From the NCBI GenBank assembly GCA_009917545.1, contig QZDW01000001.1:270479-334478 (forward strand): 64,000 nt of DNA, given 5' to 3'. The notes under the pieces are model-generated. The model was not told where the DNA came from, did not search any database, and saw only the letters and a program-made list of their open reading frames with translations. This document shows positions 42,481 through 51,724 of the stretch, one piece after another. The translations under genes and the position numbers were made by a program. The stretch is from a bacterium 1XD42-76 (GTDB lineage: Bacteria; Bacillota; Clostridia; Lachnospirales; Lachnospiraceae). Positions within the stretch are counted from its first letter, which is position 1, and each line of letters starts with the position of its first letter.

Positions 42481-43791
42481 TTAATGCAGCGCTTTCGCAT
42501 AAGCAAGATATTCATCCTTTGTCATGGTCGGATGGAAGCCGTCAAGAATCGCCTTTGCCTCAGCCGCACCGTCCTTTAACAGGCGGTATGCCGTAATTGC
42601 CATCATTTTTGCCGGCATAATATGAAGCTTATATTCGTCGGTAATCCGGTAATCTTTACTGTGAAGCGCGCCTTCCGCGCCGCCAAACGTGAAGTTTAAG
42701 ACCGGCATGATATGGGTCAGATCGCCTGCGTCCGTGGACGCGAAATTAATCATATCATCCGTGATATTCTCGATGGTAGTCTCCGGACGCTGCTCCTTCA
42801 GCACTTCAGCAGCCTCCACCAGGGCCTGGTCTGCTTTACGCATGATAACCGGGAGATATCCCTGTGTGGTGACAATATCACAGTCAGCGCCGATCGCGGA
42901 GGCAGCCCCTCTGTATGCGCGGTCAACCTTGGCAGACGTCTGGTTGATTGCTTCAAGCGTCTTGGCACGCACCATGAGGTCTACATGGACATGATCCGGA
43001 ATGGTCTGGCACGGGAAGCCGTCATCGCGGATCTGCCCGTGGACACGGATTGCATCCTTTTCCTGAAACGTCTCGCGGATCATCGCCATTGCGTTAAAGC
43101 CAAGTGTCGCGGCGTTCAGGGCATTCACACCATCGTGCGGGGCTGCTGCCGCATGGGCCGCTTTGCCTTTCATATGTACCGACTTGGAAACAAAGCCGGT
43201 GCTGGCAACATTGCCCAGGAGCAGGTCACTGCTGCAGTTGCTTACCATATGCACATGTGATGTAATGGAAATATCCACATCATCAAACTCACCGCGGCGG
43301 ATTAACTCACTCTTGCCGCCGTTAAAGACAATCCCTTCTTTCGCAAGCTCAGCCTTGATATCCGCAGAAAGGTTTTCCTCTGCCGGAACACCGAAGAATA
43401 CGGCTCTTCCGCCGAGCGCCGCTTTAATCTCCGGGTCATTTAAAGCCAGTGCAGCACCCATGATCGCAATCATCTGTGCTTCGTGGCCGCATGCATGTGA
43501 GATTCCGGTCGGAGCCGCATCCGGATGTGCCGGGCAACCGATGCCGTCCAGCTCACCGATGAGGGCAACACTCGGGCCGTCCGACTGATTGATATCCGCC
43601 TTAACACCGGTAAGAGCCAGACCTTCCCTCGGCTCCATCCCGTATTTGCGCAGGAAATCGGCAGCAGCCTTTGCCGTCTCATGCTCTGCAAAGCCGCGTT
43701 CCGGATTGTGGTAGATCTGGGAAGCCAGCTTTTTTAACTCCTCTGCATGCTCGTCAATGATACTTAAAATCTTCTGTTCGATATGATCCAT
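42481..43791 (-). CDS. M20D family amidohydrolase (AbgB-like)
   Basis: A 436-aa zinc amidohydrolase of the aminobenzoyl-glutamate utilisation / aminoacylase branch. Motifs: IYHNPERGFAEHET at the start, GISHACGHEAQ (metal Cys-x-His), FFGVPAEEN (Glu pair), a lid with GKAAHAAAAPHDGVNALNA, and TDAGDLTHIMP. GGAGGGG lies before the ATG. It would split an N-acyl amino acid or p-aminobenzoyl-glutamate-like amide. Third M20 enzyme in the window, and followed by a terminator. Confidence 0.9.
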   Translation of the reverse strand: MDHIEQKILSIIDEHAEELKKLASQIYHNPERGFAEHETAKAAADFLRKYGMEPREGLALTGVKADINQSDGPSVALIGELDGIGCPAHPDAAPTGISHACGHEAQMIAIMGAALALNDPEIKAALGGRAVFFGVPAEENLSADIKAELAKEGIVFNGGKSELIRRGEFDDVDISITSHVHMVSNCSSDLLLGNVASTGFVSKSVHMKGKAAHAAAAPHDGVNALNAATLGFNAMAMIRETFQEKDAIRVHGQIRDDGFPCQTIPDHVHVDLMVRAKTLEAINQTSAKVDRAYRGAASAIGADCDIVTTQGYLPVIMRKADQALVEAAEVLKEQRPETTIENITDDMINFASTDAGDLTHIMPVLNFTFGGAEGALHSKDYRITDEYKLHIMPAKMMAITAYRLLKDGAAEAKAILDGFHPTMTKDEYLAYAKALH

Positions 43792-43892
43792 CGTAACCCC
43801 TCCTTCATCTTCATGACTCTATTGTAATACGTTCGATTATACATGTCAATGAAAGATCACGGTACATCGTTTCGCTGGTTCCAAGCCGGCTC

Positions 43893-43941
43893 AGGCACCG
43901 GGCATACGCTGCTTTGGAATGGATCCAAAGGTATGCCGGGG
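43893..43941 (-). terminator. Long hairpin after the kinase-like gene
   Basis: CCGGGCATAC (from about 43897) pairs with GTATGCCGGG (to about 43941), and CTTTGGA/TCCAAAG pairs inside. It sits just past the stop codon at 43948. There is no clear T run on the minus strand, so it may be an RNA-stabilising structure rather than a terminator. Confidence 0.4.
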
Positions 43942-43947
43942 GAAGTC

Positions 43948-44964
43948 CTACTTCCCGATCATTCTTAAAATAAAGTCCACGGTCCCGTCGATCCCGTAGC
44001 TTGCACTGTTGATGCACAGGTCATAGTTATTTGCATGTCCCCAGCTCCGGCTGGTGTAGAAACGATAGTAATGGGAATGCTCCCGGTCCAGCCGCTTTAA
44101 GAGTCTCGCAGCACGTTTGGAATCCAGGCCCTCGTTGACTTCCATTGCGCGGTGGATCCGCTGTTCAATGGGAGCCGTAATATAGATACTGATATGTGGG
44201 ATGCCGTTATTCGTCATAATGGCGTCGCCGCAGCGCCCCATGATGATAAAATCCTCTTTCTGCGCCATTTCACACAAAAGGTCGCTCTGGTTAAAGAATA
44301 CGGCATCGCGCTTCGACAGCCCGTGATAGCGGCTGAATTCCCGCATTTTTTCCTTAAAGGTCAGCCGCTTTGCAGGGAGCAGCATACTGGAGAGATTCTG
44401 ATTCAGCTCCTTTTTTACATGGGTATAGCCCGCGCAGTCGCGCAGAGAGTCTTTCTCAGCATCCAGACGCTTCAGCACAGCGTCAAAGATTTCCGCATCA
44501 TAATAATTGATTTTCAGCTTGTCGGCCAGCTTAAAGCCCACGTCGATCCCACCGCTGCCGTAGGTCCAGCTGATGCAGATAATCAGGTGTTCCCCTCCGG
44601 CAAAGCGGTTCTGCAGGTTAAAGGAGTTGAGCTTTGCCAGATGGGGATCAATTACATCGCCGCTGGCAAAGCTGGTGGGCAGGCTCATGACCTCATTGAG
44701 AATACGGTTGTATTCCGCCATACAGAGCCTGCGCTCCTCCCTGTCCTCGATCGTTCTTGCCATATTGGCGATCAGGGCCAGCTCGCTGCGCACAATATGC
44801 CCCTGCGGGCGCGTCATCAGAAGGTCTGTCAGCTCCCCCACGCAGCGCTCCCTGTCACGGTTGAATACGCGTCCCAGGGACGAGCCGAGATGGCAGTAGA
44901 CCTCTGCATCCAAATCATAGATATGCTCTGCGAGCTCTTTTATTTCTTCTTTATTGTTTGCCAT
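43948..44964 (-). CDS. Cytidylate kinase-like family protein
   Basis: A 338-aa protein. The first 115 residues are an uncharacterised helical region. From IICISWTYGSGGIDVGFKLADKLKINYYDAEIFDAV it reads as the cytidylate-kinase-like P-loop family, with a degenerate P-loop (WTYGSGG) and FIIMGRCGDAI, then HISIYITAPIEQRIHRAM and RLLKRLDREHSHYYRFYTSRSWG. GGAGGAGGG precedes the ATG. It follows the NhaD-type transporter by 15 bp and is probably co-transcribed. The phosphate acceptor is unknown. Confidence 0.82.
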   Translation of the reverse strand: MANNKEEIKELAEHIYDLDAEVYCHLGSSLGRVFNRDRERCVGELTDLLMTRPQGHIVRSELALIANMARTIEDREERRLCMAEYNRILNEVMSLPTSFASGDVIDPHLAKLNSFNLQNRFAGGEHLIICISWTYGSGGIDVGFKLADKLKINYYDAEIFDAVLKRLDAEKDSLRDCAGYTHVKKELNQNLSSMLLPAKRLTFKEKMREFSRYHGLSKRDAVFFNQSDLLCEMAQKEDFIIMGRCGDAIMTNNGIPHISIYITAPIEQRIHRAMEVNEGLDSKRAARLLKRLDREHSHYYRFYTSRSWGHANNYDLCINSASYGIDGTVDFILRMIGK

Positions 44965-44979
44965 GTCCCATCCCTCCTC

Positions 44980-46410
44980 CTACAAAAAGAATACCAGCGT
45001 ATCCAGCAAAAATACAGGAACCAGAATTCCGAAGGACCACACCAGGTAGCCAAAAAAGGACGGCATGCGGATACCGTTCTCGTCGGCAATGGATTTTACC
45101 ATGAAGTTCGGCGCATTACCGATATAGGTATTGGCTCCCATAAACACGGCTCCGGCGGAAATGGCGGTGAGAAGCTTTACCGGGACAACGCCCAGTGCTG
45201 TCACCATGCCCTCCGTAAATCCAAGTGCACCTGCTGTTGTCAGAAATACAAGATATGTCGGCGTATTATCAAGGAAGCTCGACAGCATTCCTGTGACCCA
45301 GAAGAGCTGATACGGCTCCGTGAGCCCCAGGCTGGCGCCGTTAGCCTTTAAGAGCATCAGGGCTGGCTGCATGGTGATAAAAATCCCCACAAAAAGCACC
45401 GCCACTTCTTTGATCGCGCTCCAGGTAAAGTGGTTCTCTCTCCGAATCGCACCGTCCGTTGTCCGAAATGACAGCCAGGCGGCCAGCAGAATAATGCCAA
45501 TCTCAATCAGAGAAGAAAAGCTCAGCACGACTTCCCCGAAGATACGGATGCCGCGCAGGCCTCCTTCCTCATTCTGGAAGGCCGAAAGACCGGGCAGCGC
45601 ACCGCTTAAGATCACGGCTGCCACAATCATGGCAATATAGATCAGGTTATGGCTTCCCCGGATCTCAATCTCTGTACCCGGCTTTTTGATATCCGGTTTT
45701 AACCCTCTGGCAATGTCCGTCCGGTAGGCACGCATGTCTATCCAGTAAAAAACAAACAGCAGAACAATCAGGTTAAAAATCAAAAGAGGCAGAAGGTGCA
45801 GGCTCCACAGGAACGGTACGCCCCTCATAAACCCCATCAAAAGCGGTGGATCCCCGATCGGAGTCAGGCAGCCGCCCATATTGGATACCATAAAAATAAA
45901 GAATACTATGATATGGCGCTTCTTATGACGCCAGGAATTCATTTTAATAATCGGACGGATCATGAGCATACTGGCGCCCGTTGTCCCGATCAGGCTCGAA
46001 AGAAGCGTCCCCAGGGCCAGAAGCCCCACATTGATTCTCGGAGAGCCCGCCAGATCCCCTGACATGGTAATGTTACCTGACACACAGAACAGACCGAACA
46101 GCAGGACAATGAAGGTCAGATAATCATTGACAATACATTCCAGCACCGTCTCAGCCGCTGTTCCCACACCCTTTAAAGCGGCAAATGGGAAAAGAAAAAG
46201 AAGCGACCAAAACACAACTGCATGAGGCTGGTGCGCCTCCCACCACTCCGCCTTCACGAGCGGAAGTACGGCAATACATAAAAGGAGTCCTGCAAACGGA
46301 AGGCAGAGCCATACGGAAGCAGCGCCGATATGTCCTCCCGCAGTCCATGCAGCCGGGTTAAACAGCCCGAATACTCCCTGACTCTCCAACACAGTCATTA
46401 ACTTTTCCAC
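44980..46410 (-). CDS. NhaD-type sodium:proton antiporter / citrate-transporter superfamily
   Basis: A 476-aa membrane protein with about 12 hydrophobic segments. Family signatures are LSSLIGTTGASMLMIRPII, FFIFMVSNMGGCLTPIGDPPLLMGFMRGVPF and SSFLDNTPTYLVFL, as in NhaD/UIT1 carriers. It would exchange Na+ for H+ or move an organic anion. The start is GTG at 46408-46410, with GGAGGTGGAGGA upstream. It precedes the kinase-like gene by 15 bp. Confidence 0.88.
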   Translation of the reverse strand: MEKLMTVLESQGVFGLFNPAAWTAGGHIGAASVWLCLPFAGLLLCIAVLPLVKAEWWEAHQPHAVVFWSLLFLFPFAALKGVGTAAETVLECIVNDYLTFIVLLFGLFCVSGNITMSGDLAGSPRINVGLLALGTLLSSLIGTTGASMLMIRPIIKMNSWRHKKRHIIVFFIFMVSNMGGCLTPIGDPPLLMGFMRGVPFLWSLHLLPLLIFNLIVLLFVFYWIDMRAYRTDIARGLKPDIKKPGTEIEIRGSHNLIYIAMIVAAVILSGALPGLSAFQNEEGGLRGIRIFGEVVLSFSSLIEIGIILLAAWLSFRTTDGAIRRENHFTWSAIKEVAVLFVGIFITMQPALMLLKANGASLGLTEPYQLFWVTGMLSSFLDNTPTYLVFLTTAGALGFTEGMVTALGVVPVKLLTAISAGAVFMGANTYIGNAPNFMVKSIADENGIRMPSFFGYLVWSFGILVPVFLLDTLVFFL

Positions 46411-46564
46411 GATATTCCTCCACCTCCAATTCTTTGTAGTACATCTCCTGGAGTTTTCTGATACGGGGACTCATTATAGCAAATCTTTTGTCCATATACA
46501 ACGGCATTCCTGCCGAAAAATCCGAAGGAAAAGTGGAAAAATCAGGCATTTTGCCGGGAGACAG

Positions 46565-46584
46565 GCCCCTGCCCTGTCAGGGGC
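46565..46584 (-). terminator. Hairpin after the MFS gene
   Basis: GCCCCTG (46565-46571) and CAGGGGC (46578-46584) form a 7-bp stem 5 bp beyond the MFS stop codon. No T run follows on the minus strand, so function is uncertain. Confidence 0.35.
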
Positions 46585-46588
46585 TACA

Positions 46589-47755
46589 TTATTTTACCCG
46601 TTTCAAAAGCCTCTCATGCATCCATGCCATTACAGTCAGAATAGCGGCAAGGTACACCGGGAACAAAGCAACGCTTATGTGATTGGCGATCAGGCCGAAC
46701 ACCGGCGGCATAAGGCAGGTTCCCACATATGCGCTCGCCATCTGTACACCGATGACGGCCTGAGAACGGTCTGCCCCGAAATGCTCTGGCGTGGAATGGA
46801 TGATACACGGATAAACAGGCGCGCAGCCGAGGCCGAGTAAGACAAGGCCTGCCTGAGCTGAACCATGTCCAAACGGCAGAAGAAGGACTGCGATGCCGAG
46901 AACCAGGATCCCTTCCCCCATGCGTACCATATTGGTATCATTGAGTTTCATCGTCAGAAATCCGCTGGCCGCCCTTCCGGCTGTGATGCCGATGAAAAAC
47001 AGGCTGGCGCAGCCTGCCGCTGTCTCCGGAGTAAGCCCCACATTCAGTACGAGGTAGCTGCTGGCCCACAGGTTTAACGTCTGTTCGATGGCACAGTAGC
47101 AGAAAAAGGTGAACATGACCTCACGTGCTCCCGGGATCCTGACGATCTCTGCAAGCGGCAGGGGCTGCTGTTCTCTTTCCTCATCATCCTCCCGGCCTGC
47201 CCCGCTTTCTTTTTTCTTCCACATGGGCAGGCTGAGAAGGAGAATCAGTGTAAGCACAGCCTGTAAAAAGGCGATCTCGCGATAACCCGTATTCCAGCCC
47301 TGGCCGCCGGTCAGGGCTGCCCCCATAATGTACGGGCCTGCGGAAGCCCCGATCCCCCACATGCAGTGTAGCCAGCTCATGTGCCGGCTGGCGTAATGAA
47401 GCGCCACATAGTTATTGAGGGACGCATCCACACTTCCGGCTCCCAGGCCGTAGGGAACCGCCCACAGGCACAACGTGAGAAACGACCGGCTCAGGGAAAA
47501 GCCAAGCAGGGCTGCAGCCGTCATGCCTACACTGACTGCCGTAACCAGTCCGGTCCCAAAGCGTCTTGTCAGCCAGTCGCTCTGCAGGCTTGACACGATT
47601 GTACCGACAGCAATAATCATGGAAATCATCCCCACATAGGAAACCGGCGCGCCAAGATCCACGTACATAACCGGCCAGGCTGCCCCCAGCAGAGAATCCG
47701 GCAGTCCCAGGCTGATAAATGATACATAAATAACGGCTAAAAGTAAATGAACCAT
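46589..47755 (-). CDS. MFS transporter
   Basis: A 388-aa major facilitator with about 12 hydrophobic segments. Supporting motifs: SLGLPDSLLGAAWPVMYVDLGAP at the start, SDWLTRRFGTGLVTAVSVGM (cytoplasmic loop 2-3, conserved D-x-x-x-R-R-x-G), and WLHCMWGIGASAGPYIMG; a charged central loop (residues about 190-210) links the two halves. The pattern is close to sugar/efflux MFS of the YfkF/FucP-like kind, but the substrate is unknown. GAGGGAGGG precedes the ATG. Confidence 0.88.
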   Translation of the reverse strand: MVHLLLAVIYVSFISLGLPDSLLGAAWPVMYVDLGAPVSYVGMISMIIAVGTIVSSLQSDWLTRRFGTGLVTAVSVGMTAAALLGFSLSRSFLTLCLWAVPYGLGAGSVDASLNNYVALHYASRHMSWLHCMWGIGASAGPYIMGAALTGGQGWNTGYREIAFLQAVLTLILLLSLPMWKKKESGAGREDDEEREQQPLPLAEIVRIPGAREVMFTFFCYCAIEQTLNLWASSYLVLNVGLTPETAAGCASLFFIGITAGRAASGFLTMKLNDTNMVRMGEGILVLGIAVLLLPFGHGSAQAGLVLLGLGCAPVYPCIIHSTPEHFGADRSQAVIGVQMASAYVGTCLMPPVFGLIANHISVALFPVYLAAILTVMAWMHERLLKRVK

Positions 47756-47944
47756 CTTGAATCCCTCCCTCCGATTTGCTATAATCCTATCATTAAAAAA
47801 GACGGATGTACAGGAGATATCCGCCAGATTTCTATCACATTTCCGCCAGACAGAAGAATTCTATGACACCCCAGGCATACCGGAAAAACAGGCAAACGCT
47901 TTGTTAAGAAACATATTCTTAAGGTAAATTTCATATATATTTTC

Positions 47945-47973
47945 TTGTTTTGGCGGATGTTTCCATGTATACT
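47945..47973 (+). promoter_or_regulatory. Promoter of the DUF1538 / PII operon
   Basis: TTGTTT (47945-47950) and TATACT (47968-47973) with a 17-bp spacer, about 110 bp ahead of the DUF1538 start. The rest of 47756-48083 shows nothing else definite. Confidence 0.6.
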
Positions 47974-48083
47974 GAAAGTCCGGCTGACCGTCTGTTTGGG
48001 GCCGGGATATACAGGGAAAATGGAGACGGCCTGTCTCTGATCCTGTTTTGTTATATATTTATAGAAAGGAATCCGGGAACGTT

Positions 48084-49619
48084 TTGGGAATTAAGAAGAA
48101 ATTAAAAGAAAAGTGGCAGGAAGCGCTTCAGGCTGTGCTTCCCATCATTGCCATTGTATTGATACTCTGTTTTACAATTGCTCCGATCTCCCCCAGTATC
48201 CTCTTATGTTTTCTGATGGGAGCCGTATTCATTCTTGCAGGTATGATGTTTTTTACGCTGGGTGCGGAAATGTCCATGACGCCGATGGGGGAACGGGTCG
48301 GCTCATGCCTGACAGCCAGCCGTAATCTCTCCATCGTCATTTTCCTCTCCTTCCTTTTGGGCTTTATTGTCACGATATCAGAGCCGGATCTGCAGGTTCT
48401 GGCCGGGCAGGTTCCGGCCGTCCCCAATATGACCCTGATTCTGTCCGTGGCCTGCGGGGTAGGCGTTTTTCTGGTACTTGCGCTTTTGCGTATGCTGTTT
48501 TCGATTGCCCTTCCCCCATTACTCCTCGTGTTCTATGCGGTCGTATTTATCCTGGCCTTTTTTATTCCAAAGGATTTTTTAAGCGTTGCCTTTGACTCCG
48601 GCGGCGTAACGACCGGACCCATGACGGTTCCCTTTATCATGGCGCTCGGCCTCGGCGTCTCCGCCATCCGAAGCGACCGCCATGCTGCGGACGACAGTTT
48701 TGGCCTTGTCGCTTTGTGCTCGGTCGGCCCGATTCTGGCTGTCATGATACTGGGACTCATCTATAACCCGCAGGATGCCTCCTATACGGCGCCCTTGGTA
48801 CCTGACATCGGGGATTCCAGGCAGCTCTGGTTCCTCTTTGCGATGCAGTTTCCGACCTACATGAAAGAAATATCTCTTTCCTTGCTGCCGATTTTTCTGT
48901 TTTTTATGGTCTTTCAGGTTCTGATGCTCAAGCTTTCCAGGCGGAAAATGGTTAAAATCCTGATTGGCCTCGCCTATACATATGCCGGACTCGTACTGTT
49001 TCTGACCGGTGCCAATGTAGGCTTTATGCCTGCCGGAAATTATCTTGGGCAGGTGCTGGCTCAGAGAAGCCATCCGGAAATCCTGGTTCCGATTGCCATG
49101 TTAATCGGCTATTTCATTGTTAAGGCAGAGCCTGCCGTCTATGTGCTCAATAAACAGGTCGAAGAAATCACGGACGGCGCCATCTCGGCCAAAGCAATGG
49201 GAACCGGACTCTCCATCGGCGTAGCGCTCTCTCTCGGGCTCTCTATGATCCGCGTGCTGACCGGGATCTCCATCCTCTGGTTTCTGATTCCAGGCTATGC
49301 CGTTGCCCTGGGGACATCGTTTTTCGTCCCCAAGCTCTATACTGCCATTGCCTTTGACTCCGGCGGCGTGGCGTCCGGACCCATGACAGCGGCTTTTCTC
49401 CTGCCATTAGCGCAGGGGGCCTGCATTGCCCTGGGCGGCAATCTTGTCACTGACGCCTTTGGTGTGGTGGCAATGGTCGCCATGACGCCTCTCATCACCG
49501 TTCAGGTAATGGGCCTTGTCTCAAAGCTCGCACAGAAGCGCACAAAGAGTACAACGGCCTTTGCAGACTCTGCACCTTCGTTTGATCTGCTTGAGGACGA
49601 TGCGATTATTGAACTTTAG
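48084..49619 (+). CDS. DUF1538 family membrane protein
   Basis: An integral membrane protein of about 511 aa with roughly 12 hydrophobic segments in two homologous halves. Each half carries the DUF1538 motif: VAFDSGGVTTGPMTVPFIMALGLG and IAFDSGGVASGPMTAAFLLPLAQG, about 240 residues apart. The duplication suggests an inverted-repeat transporter or channel. The start is uncertain: a TTG at 48084 (LGIKKK) has AAGGA 13 nt upstream; a TTG at 48048 gives 12 more residues. It is followed by a PII-like gene, a recurring pairing, so its activity may be controlled by the metabolite sensed by that protein. Confidence 0.85.
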   Translation: MGIKKKLKEKWQEALQAVLPIIAIVLILCFTIAPISPSILLCFLMGAVFILAGMMFFTLGAEMSMTPMGERVGSCLTASRNLSIVIFLSFLLGFIVTISEPDLQVLAGQVPAVPNMTLILSVACGVGVFLVLALLRMLFSIALPPLLLVFYAVVFILAFFIPKDFLSVAFDSGGVTTGPMTVPFIMALGLGVSAIRSDRHAADDSFGLVALCSVGPILAVMILGLIYNPQDASYTAPLVPDIGDSRQLWFLFAMQFPTYMKEISLSLLPIFLFFMVFQVLMLKLSRRKMVKILIGLAYTYAGLVLFLTGANVGFMPAGNYLGQVLAQRSHPEILVPIAMLIGYFIVKAEPAVYVLNKQVEEITDGAISAKAMGTGLSIGVALSLGLSMIRVLTGISILWFLIPGYAVALGTSFFVPKLYTAIAFDSGGVASGPMTAAFLLPLAQGACIALGGNLVTDAFGVVAMVAMTPLITVQVMGLVSKLAQKRTKSTTAFADSAPSFDLLEDDAIIEL

Positions 49620-49684
49620 AAACGTGCGGGAAACAGTTTTGTCCATGTTTCCCTGATAATCCTGATTTAGAAATGTGAGGTTTT

Positions 49685-50380
49685 ATGAGCGAATTATATA
49701 TGATGGCGACCATCAGCGACCGCAATCAGGCCAGGCGCTATCTTGCCTTTTACATGGAGCACGGTGTCACCGTGACCCTGATTACCTACGGTCAGGGCAC
49801 GGCTGCCTCCGAAATGCTCGACTCCTTCGGCCTTGAGGCTGCGGAAAAGGCTATCCTGTTTGCATTTACTACAGATACAGAGTGGAAAACGCTGAAAAGC
49901 GGGCTTCAAAAGCAGATCAAGATTGACATTCCCGGCAGCGGCATTGCGTTCATTGTACCTCTAAGCAGCATTGGAGGGAAAAAGCAGCTTCAATATCTCA
50001 CGGAGGGACGTGAATTTAAAAAAGGGGAGGAAAGCGTATTGAAAGACACAAAGTATGAACTTCTCGTCGTTATTGCCAATCAGGGCTATACAGAAATGAT
50101 TATGGATGCCGCCAGAGAGGCGAACGCGCCGGGCGGTACAGTCATCCATGCCAAAGGCACCGGGGCCGAAAAGGCTCAGAAATTCCTTGGGGTTTCCATT
50201 GCCGTCGAAAAGGAAATGATTTTCATGGTGACAAAACGCGAGGGGAAAAATGCCATCATGAAAGCCATCATGGATAAAGCCGGCCTGGAAAGCAAGGCGA
50301 AATCCATCATCTTCTCTCTCCCCGTCACGGAGACCGCCGGTATGCGCCTGATTGAAGAAGCGGAGGAACAGGCTAACTAA
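49685..50380 (+). CDS. PII-like signalling protein (two GlnB-like domains)
   Basis: A 231-aa cytoplasmic protein built from two PII-like halves: residues about 3-100 (YMMATISDRNQARRYLAFYMEHGVTVTLITYGQGTA...) and about 125-225 (YELLVVIANQGYTEMIMDAAREANAPGGTVIHAKGTG...). Each half keeps the ferredoxin-like pattern and the G-x-GT-A phosphate-loop-like turn of PII proteins; the T-loop Tyr of GlnB is not evident. It lies 65 bp after DUF1538 and is read with it, implying control of that membrane protein. It overlaps the convergent TauE gene by 8 bp. Confidence 0.83.
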   Translation: MSELYMMATISDRNQARRYLAFYMEHGVTVTLITYGQGTAASEMLDSFGLEAAEKAILFAFTTDTEWKTLKSGLQKQIKIDIPGSGIAFIVPLSSIGGKKQLQYLTEGREFKKGEESVLKDTKYELLVVIANQGYTEMIMDAAREANAPGGTVIHAKGTGAEKAQKFLGVSIAVEKEMIFMVTKREGKNAIMKAIMDKAGLESKAKSIIFSLPVTETAGMRLIEEAEEQAN

Positions 50381-51140
50381 AGTTCATAATGCAGATCGCT
50401 GCTCCCAGCACGGTCAGTACGACGCCGGTCGCCCGGTTTAAGGTGACAGCACTTGCCTTGTTGGCAAAGCGTGCTGCAATGCGCGCCCATAAAAGGGTGG
50501 AAAGCACACAGAAAATAAGACACCACAGATCAGGCGCGCCGCCAATCACAAAATGGCTGGCTGCTCCCGTCAATGCTGTAAACGCCATGATAAACACGCT
50601 CGTCCCCACAGCAGTCTTTAACTCATAGCCAAGTACACCTGTCAGCAGAAGAAGCATCATCATACCGCCGCCTGCGCCGACAAAGCCACAGATAAAGCCG
50701 ACCACCATACCACTGAATGCGGACTGGATAAACCGCTTCCTCCTGCTGACCGTATTCATGGCTTCCTTTGTCGTCATCACCGGCTTCACGATAAACTTAA
50801 TCCCCAGAAAAAATGTCATAAATACGGAAACGTTCCCCATCGTCGTATTGGGAAGCAGGCTGGCCGCAAAGCTTCCCACCAGAGTAAAGGCCAGAACAGC
50901 TGCCATCATAACCAAACCGTTTTTGATGTCCAGATTCCTGTTTTTCCCATATGTATATGCACTGACGGCACTCGCCAGAACATCGCTCGCCAGCGCAATT
51001 CCCACTGCCTCATAGGCCGGCAGCCCCAGAAATGTAACGAGCATTGGACTGATAACAGCCGCTGCGCTCATGCCGGCAAAGCCGGTTCCGAGCCCCGCGC
51101 CGATTCCTGCAAGAAAGCAAACAATAAATTTAACCGTCAT
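50373..51140 (-). CDS. Sulfite exporter TauE/SafE family protein
   Basis: A 255-aa membrane protein with about eight hydrophobic segments in two halves. The glycine-rich stretches FLAGIGAGLGTGFAGMSAAAVISPMLVTFLGLP and FSGMVVGFICGFVGAGGGMMMLLLLTGVLGY are typical of TauE/SafE carriers for sulfite, sulfonates or other organic anions. Its ATG overlaps the MarR stop (ATGA), so the two form an operon controlled by that regulator. Confidence 0.9.
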   Translation of the reverse strand: MTVKFIVCFLAGIGAGLGTGFAGMSAAAVISPMLVTFLGLPAYEAVGIALASDVLASAVSAYTYGKNRNLDIKNGLVMMAAVLAFTLVGSFAASLLPNTTMGNVSVFMTFFLGIKFIVKPVMTTKEAMNTVSRRKRFIQSAFSGMVVGFICGFVGAGGGMMMLLLLTGVLGYELKTAVGTSVFIMAFTALTGAASHFVIGGAPDLWCLIFCVLSTLLWARIAARFANKASAVTLNRATGVVLTVLGAAICIMNFS

Positions 51141-51580
51141 TTCTCATTCTCCTTCAGATAATTTCTGATATTAGCCGCCATATGCCCCCGTATATGCTGC
51201 ATCACAGCGATCTCCTCTCCGCTCAGCCCTTCACACAAAATCTCAAAAAAACGTCTTTGCGCCGCCTGTCCCGCTGTGACAAGCATCCCTGCCCGTTCGC
51301 AAATGGCAAGATGCGCTGTTTTCTTATTGTCCGGACGGTACACTTTTCTCAGATATCCCTGCTCCTCGAGCGCCTTGATGGACGTTGAAACATGTGATTT
51401 CACCAGGTAACGGATCTCAATGATCTCCGCCGCCGTGTCATATTCCGGATTATTTGCCAGAAACAACAGGATATCGAGCTCTGTCCTCGTCACTCCATAT
51501 TCTCGGCAGACCGGTTCTACACATGCGGAATACAGCACTTTCATGGGAGAAAATATTTCCCAAAGACCGGTATGATCCAT
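51137..51580 (-). CDS. MarR family transcriptional regulator
   Basis: A 147-aa winged-helix regulator. The DNA-binding part is TRTELDILLFLANNPEYDTAAEIIEIRYLVKSHVSTSIKALEEQGYLRKVYRPDNKKTAHLAI, with the wing at PDNKKTAH. It is the first gene of an operon with the TauE/SafE exporter. A perfect 14-bp palindrome 17 bp upstream of the start is the likely autoregulatory operator. The inducer may be the exported anion. Confidence 0.92.
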   Translation of the reverse strand: MDHTGLWEIFSPMKVLYSACVEPVCREYGVTRTELDILLFLANNPEYDTAAEIIEIRYLVKSHVSTSIKALEEQGYLRKVYRPDNKKTAHLAICERAGMLVTAGQAAQRRFFEILCEGLSGEEIAVMQHIRGHMAANIRNYLKENEK

Positions 51581-51596
51581 ATAACTCCTCCTTTTA

Positions 51597-51610
51597 GTTC
51601 TAATTAGAAC
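51597..51610. promoter_or_regulatory. MarR operator palindrome
   Basis: GTTCTAATTAGAAC, a perfect 14-bp palindrome, sits between the divergent marR-tauE operon and larA. Its size and position suit a MarR dimer that represses its own operon and possibly larA. Confidence 0.7.
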
Positions 51611-51724
51611 ATAATATCATCGGTTCTCCCCTCTGTCAAGAGCGGAATGCTTTTTCATAAAGATTTTACTTTTAGAGAAATTTTTGATAAGATAATGGTA
51701 ATGCAGGAAAAAGGAGGCGCTACT

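Noticed and set aside
44152..45351. 399-aa plus-strand open frame
   Set aside because: Antisense to the kinase-like and NhaD-type genes; no recognisable protein features.
48579..49073. 164-aa minus-strand open frame
   Set aside because: Antisense to the DUF1538 membrane protein gene, biased composition, no start signal.
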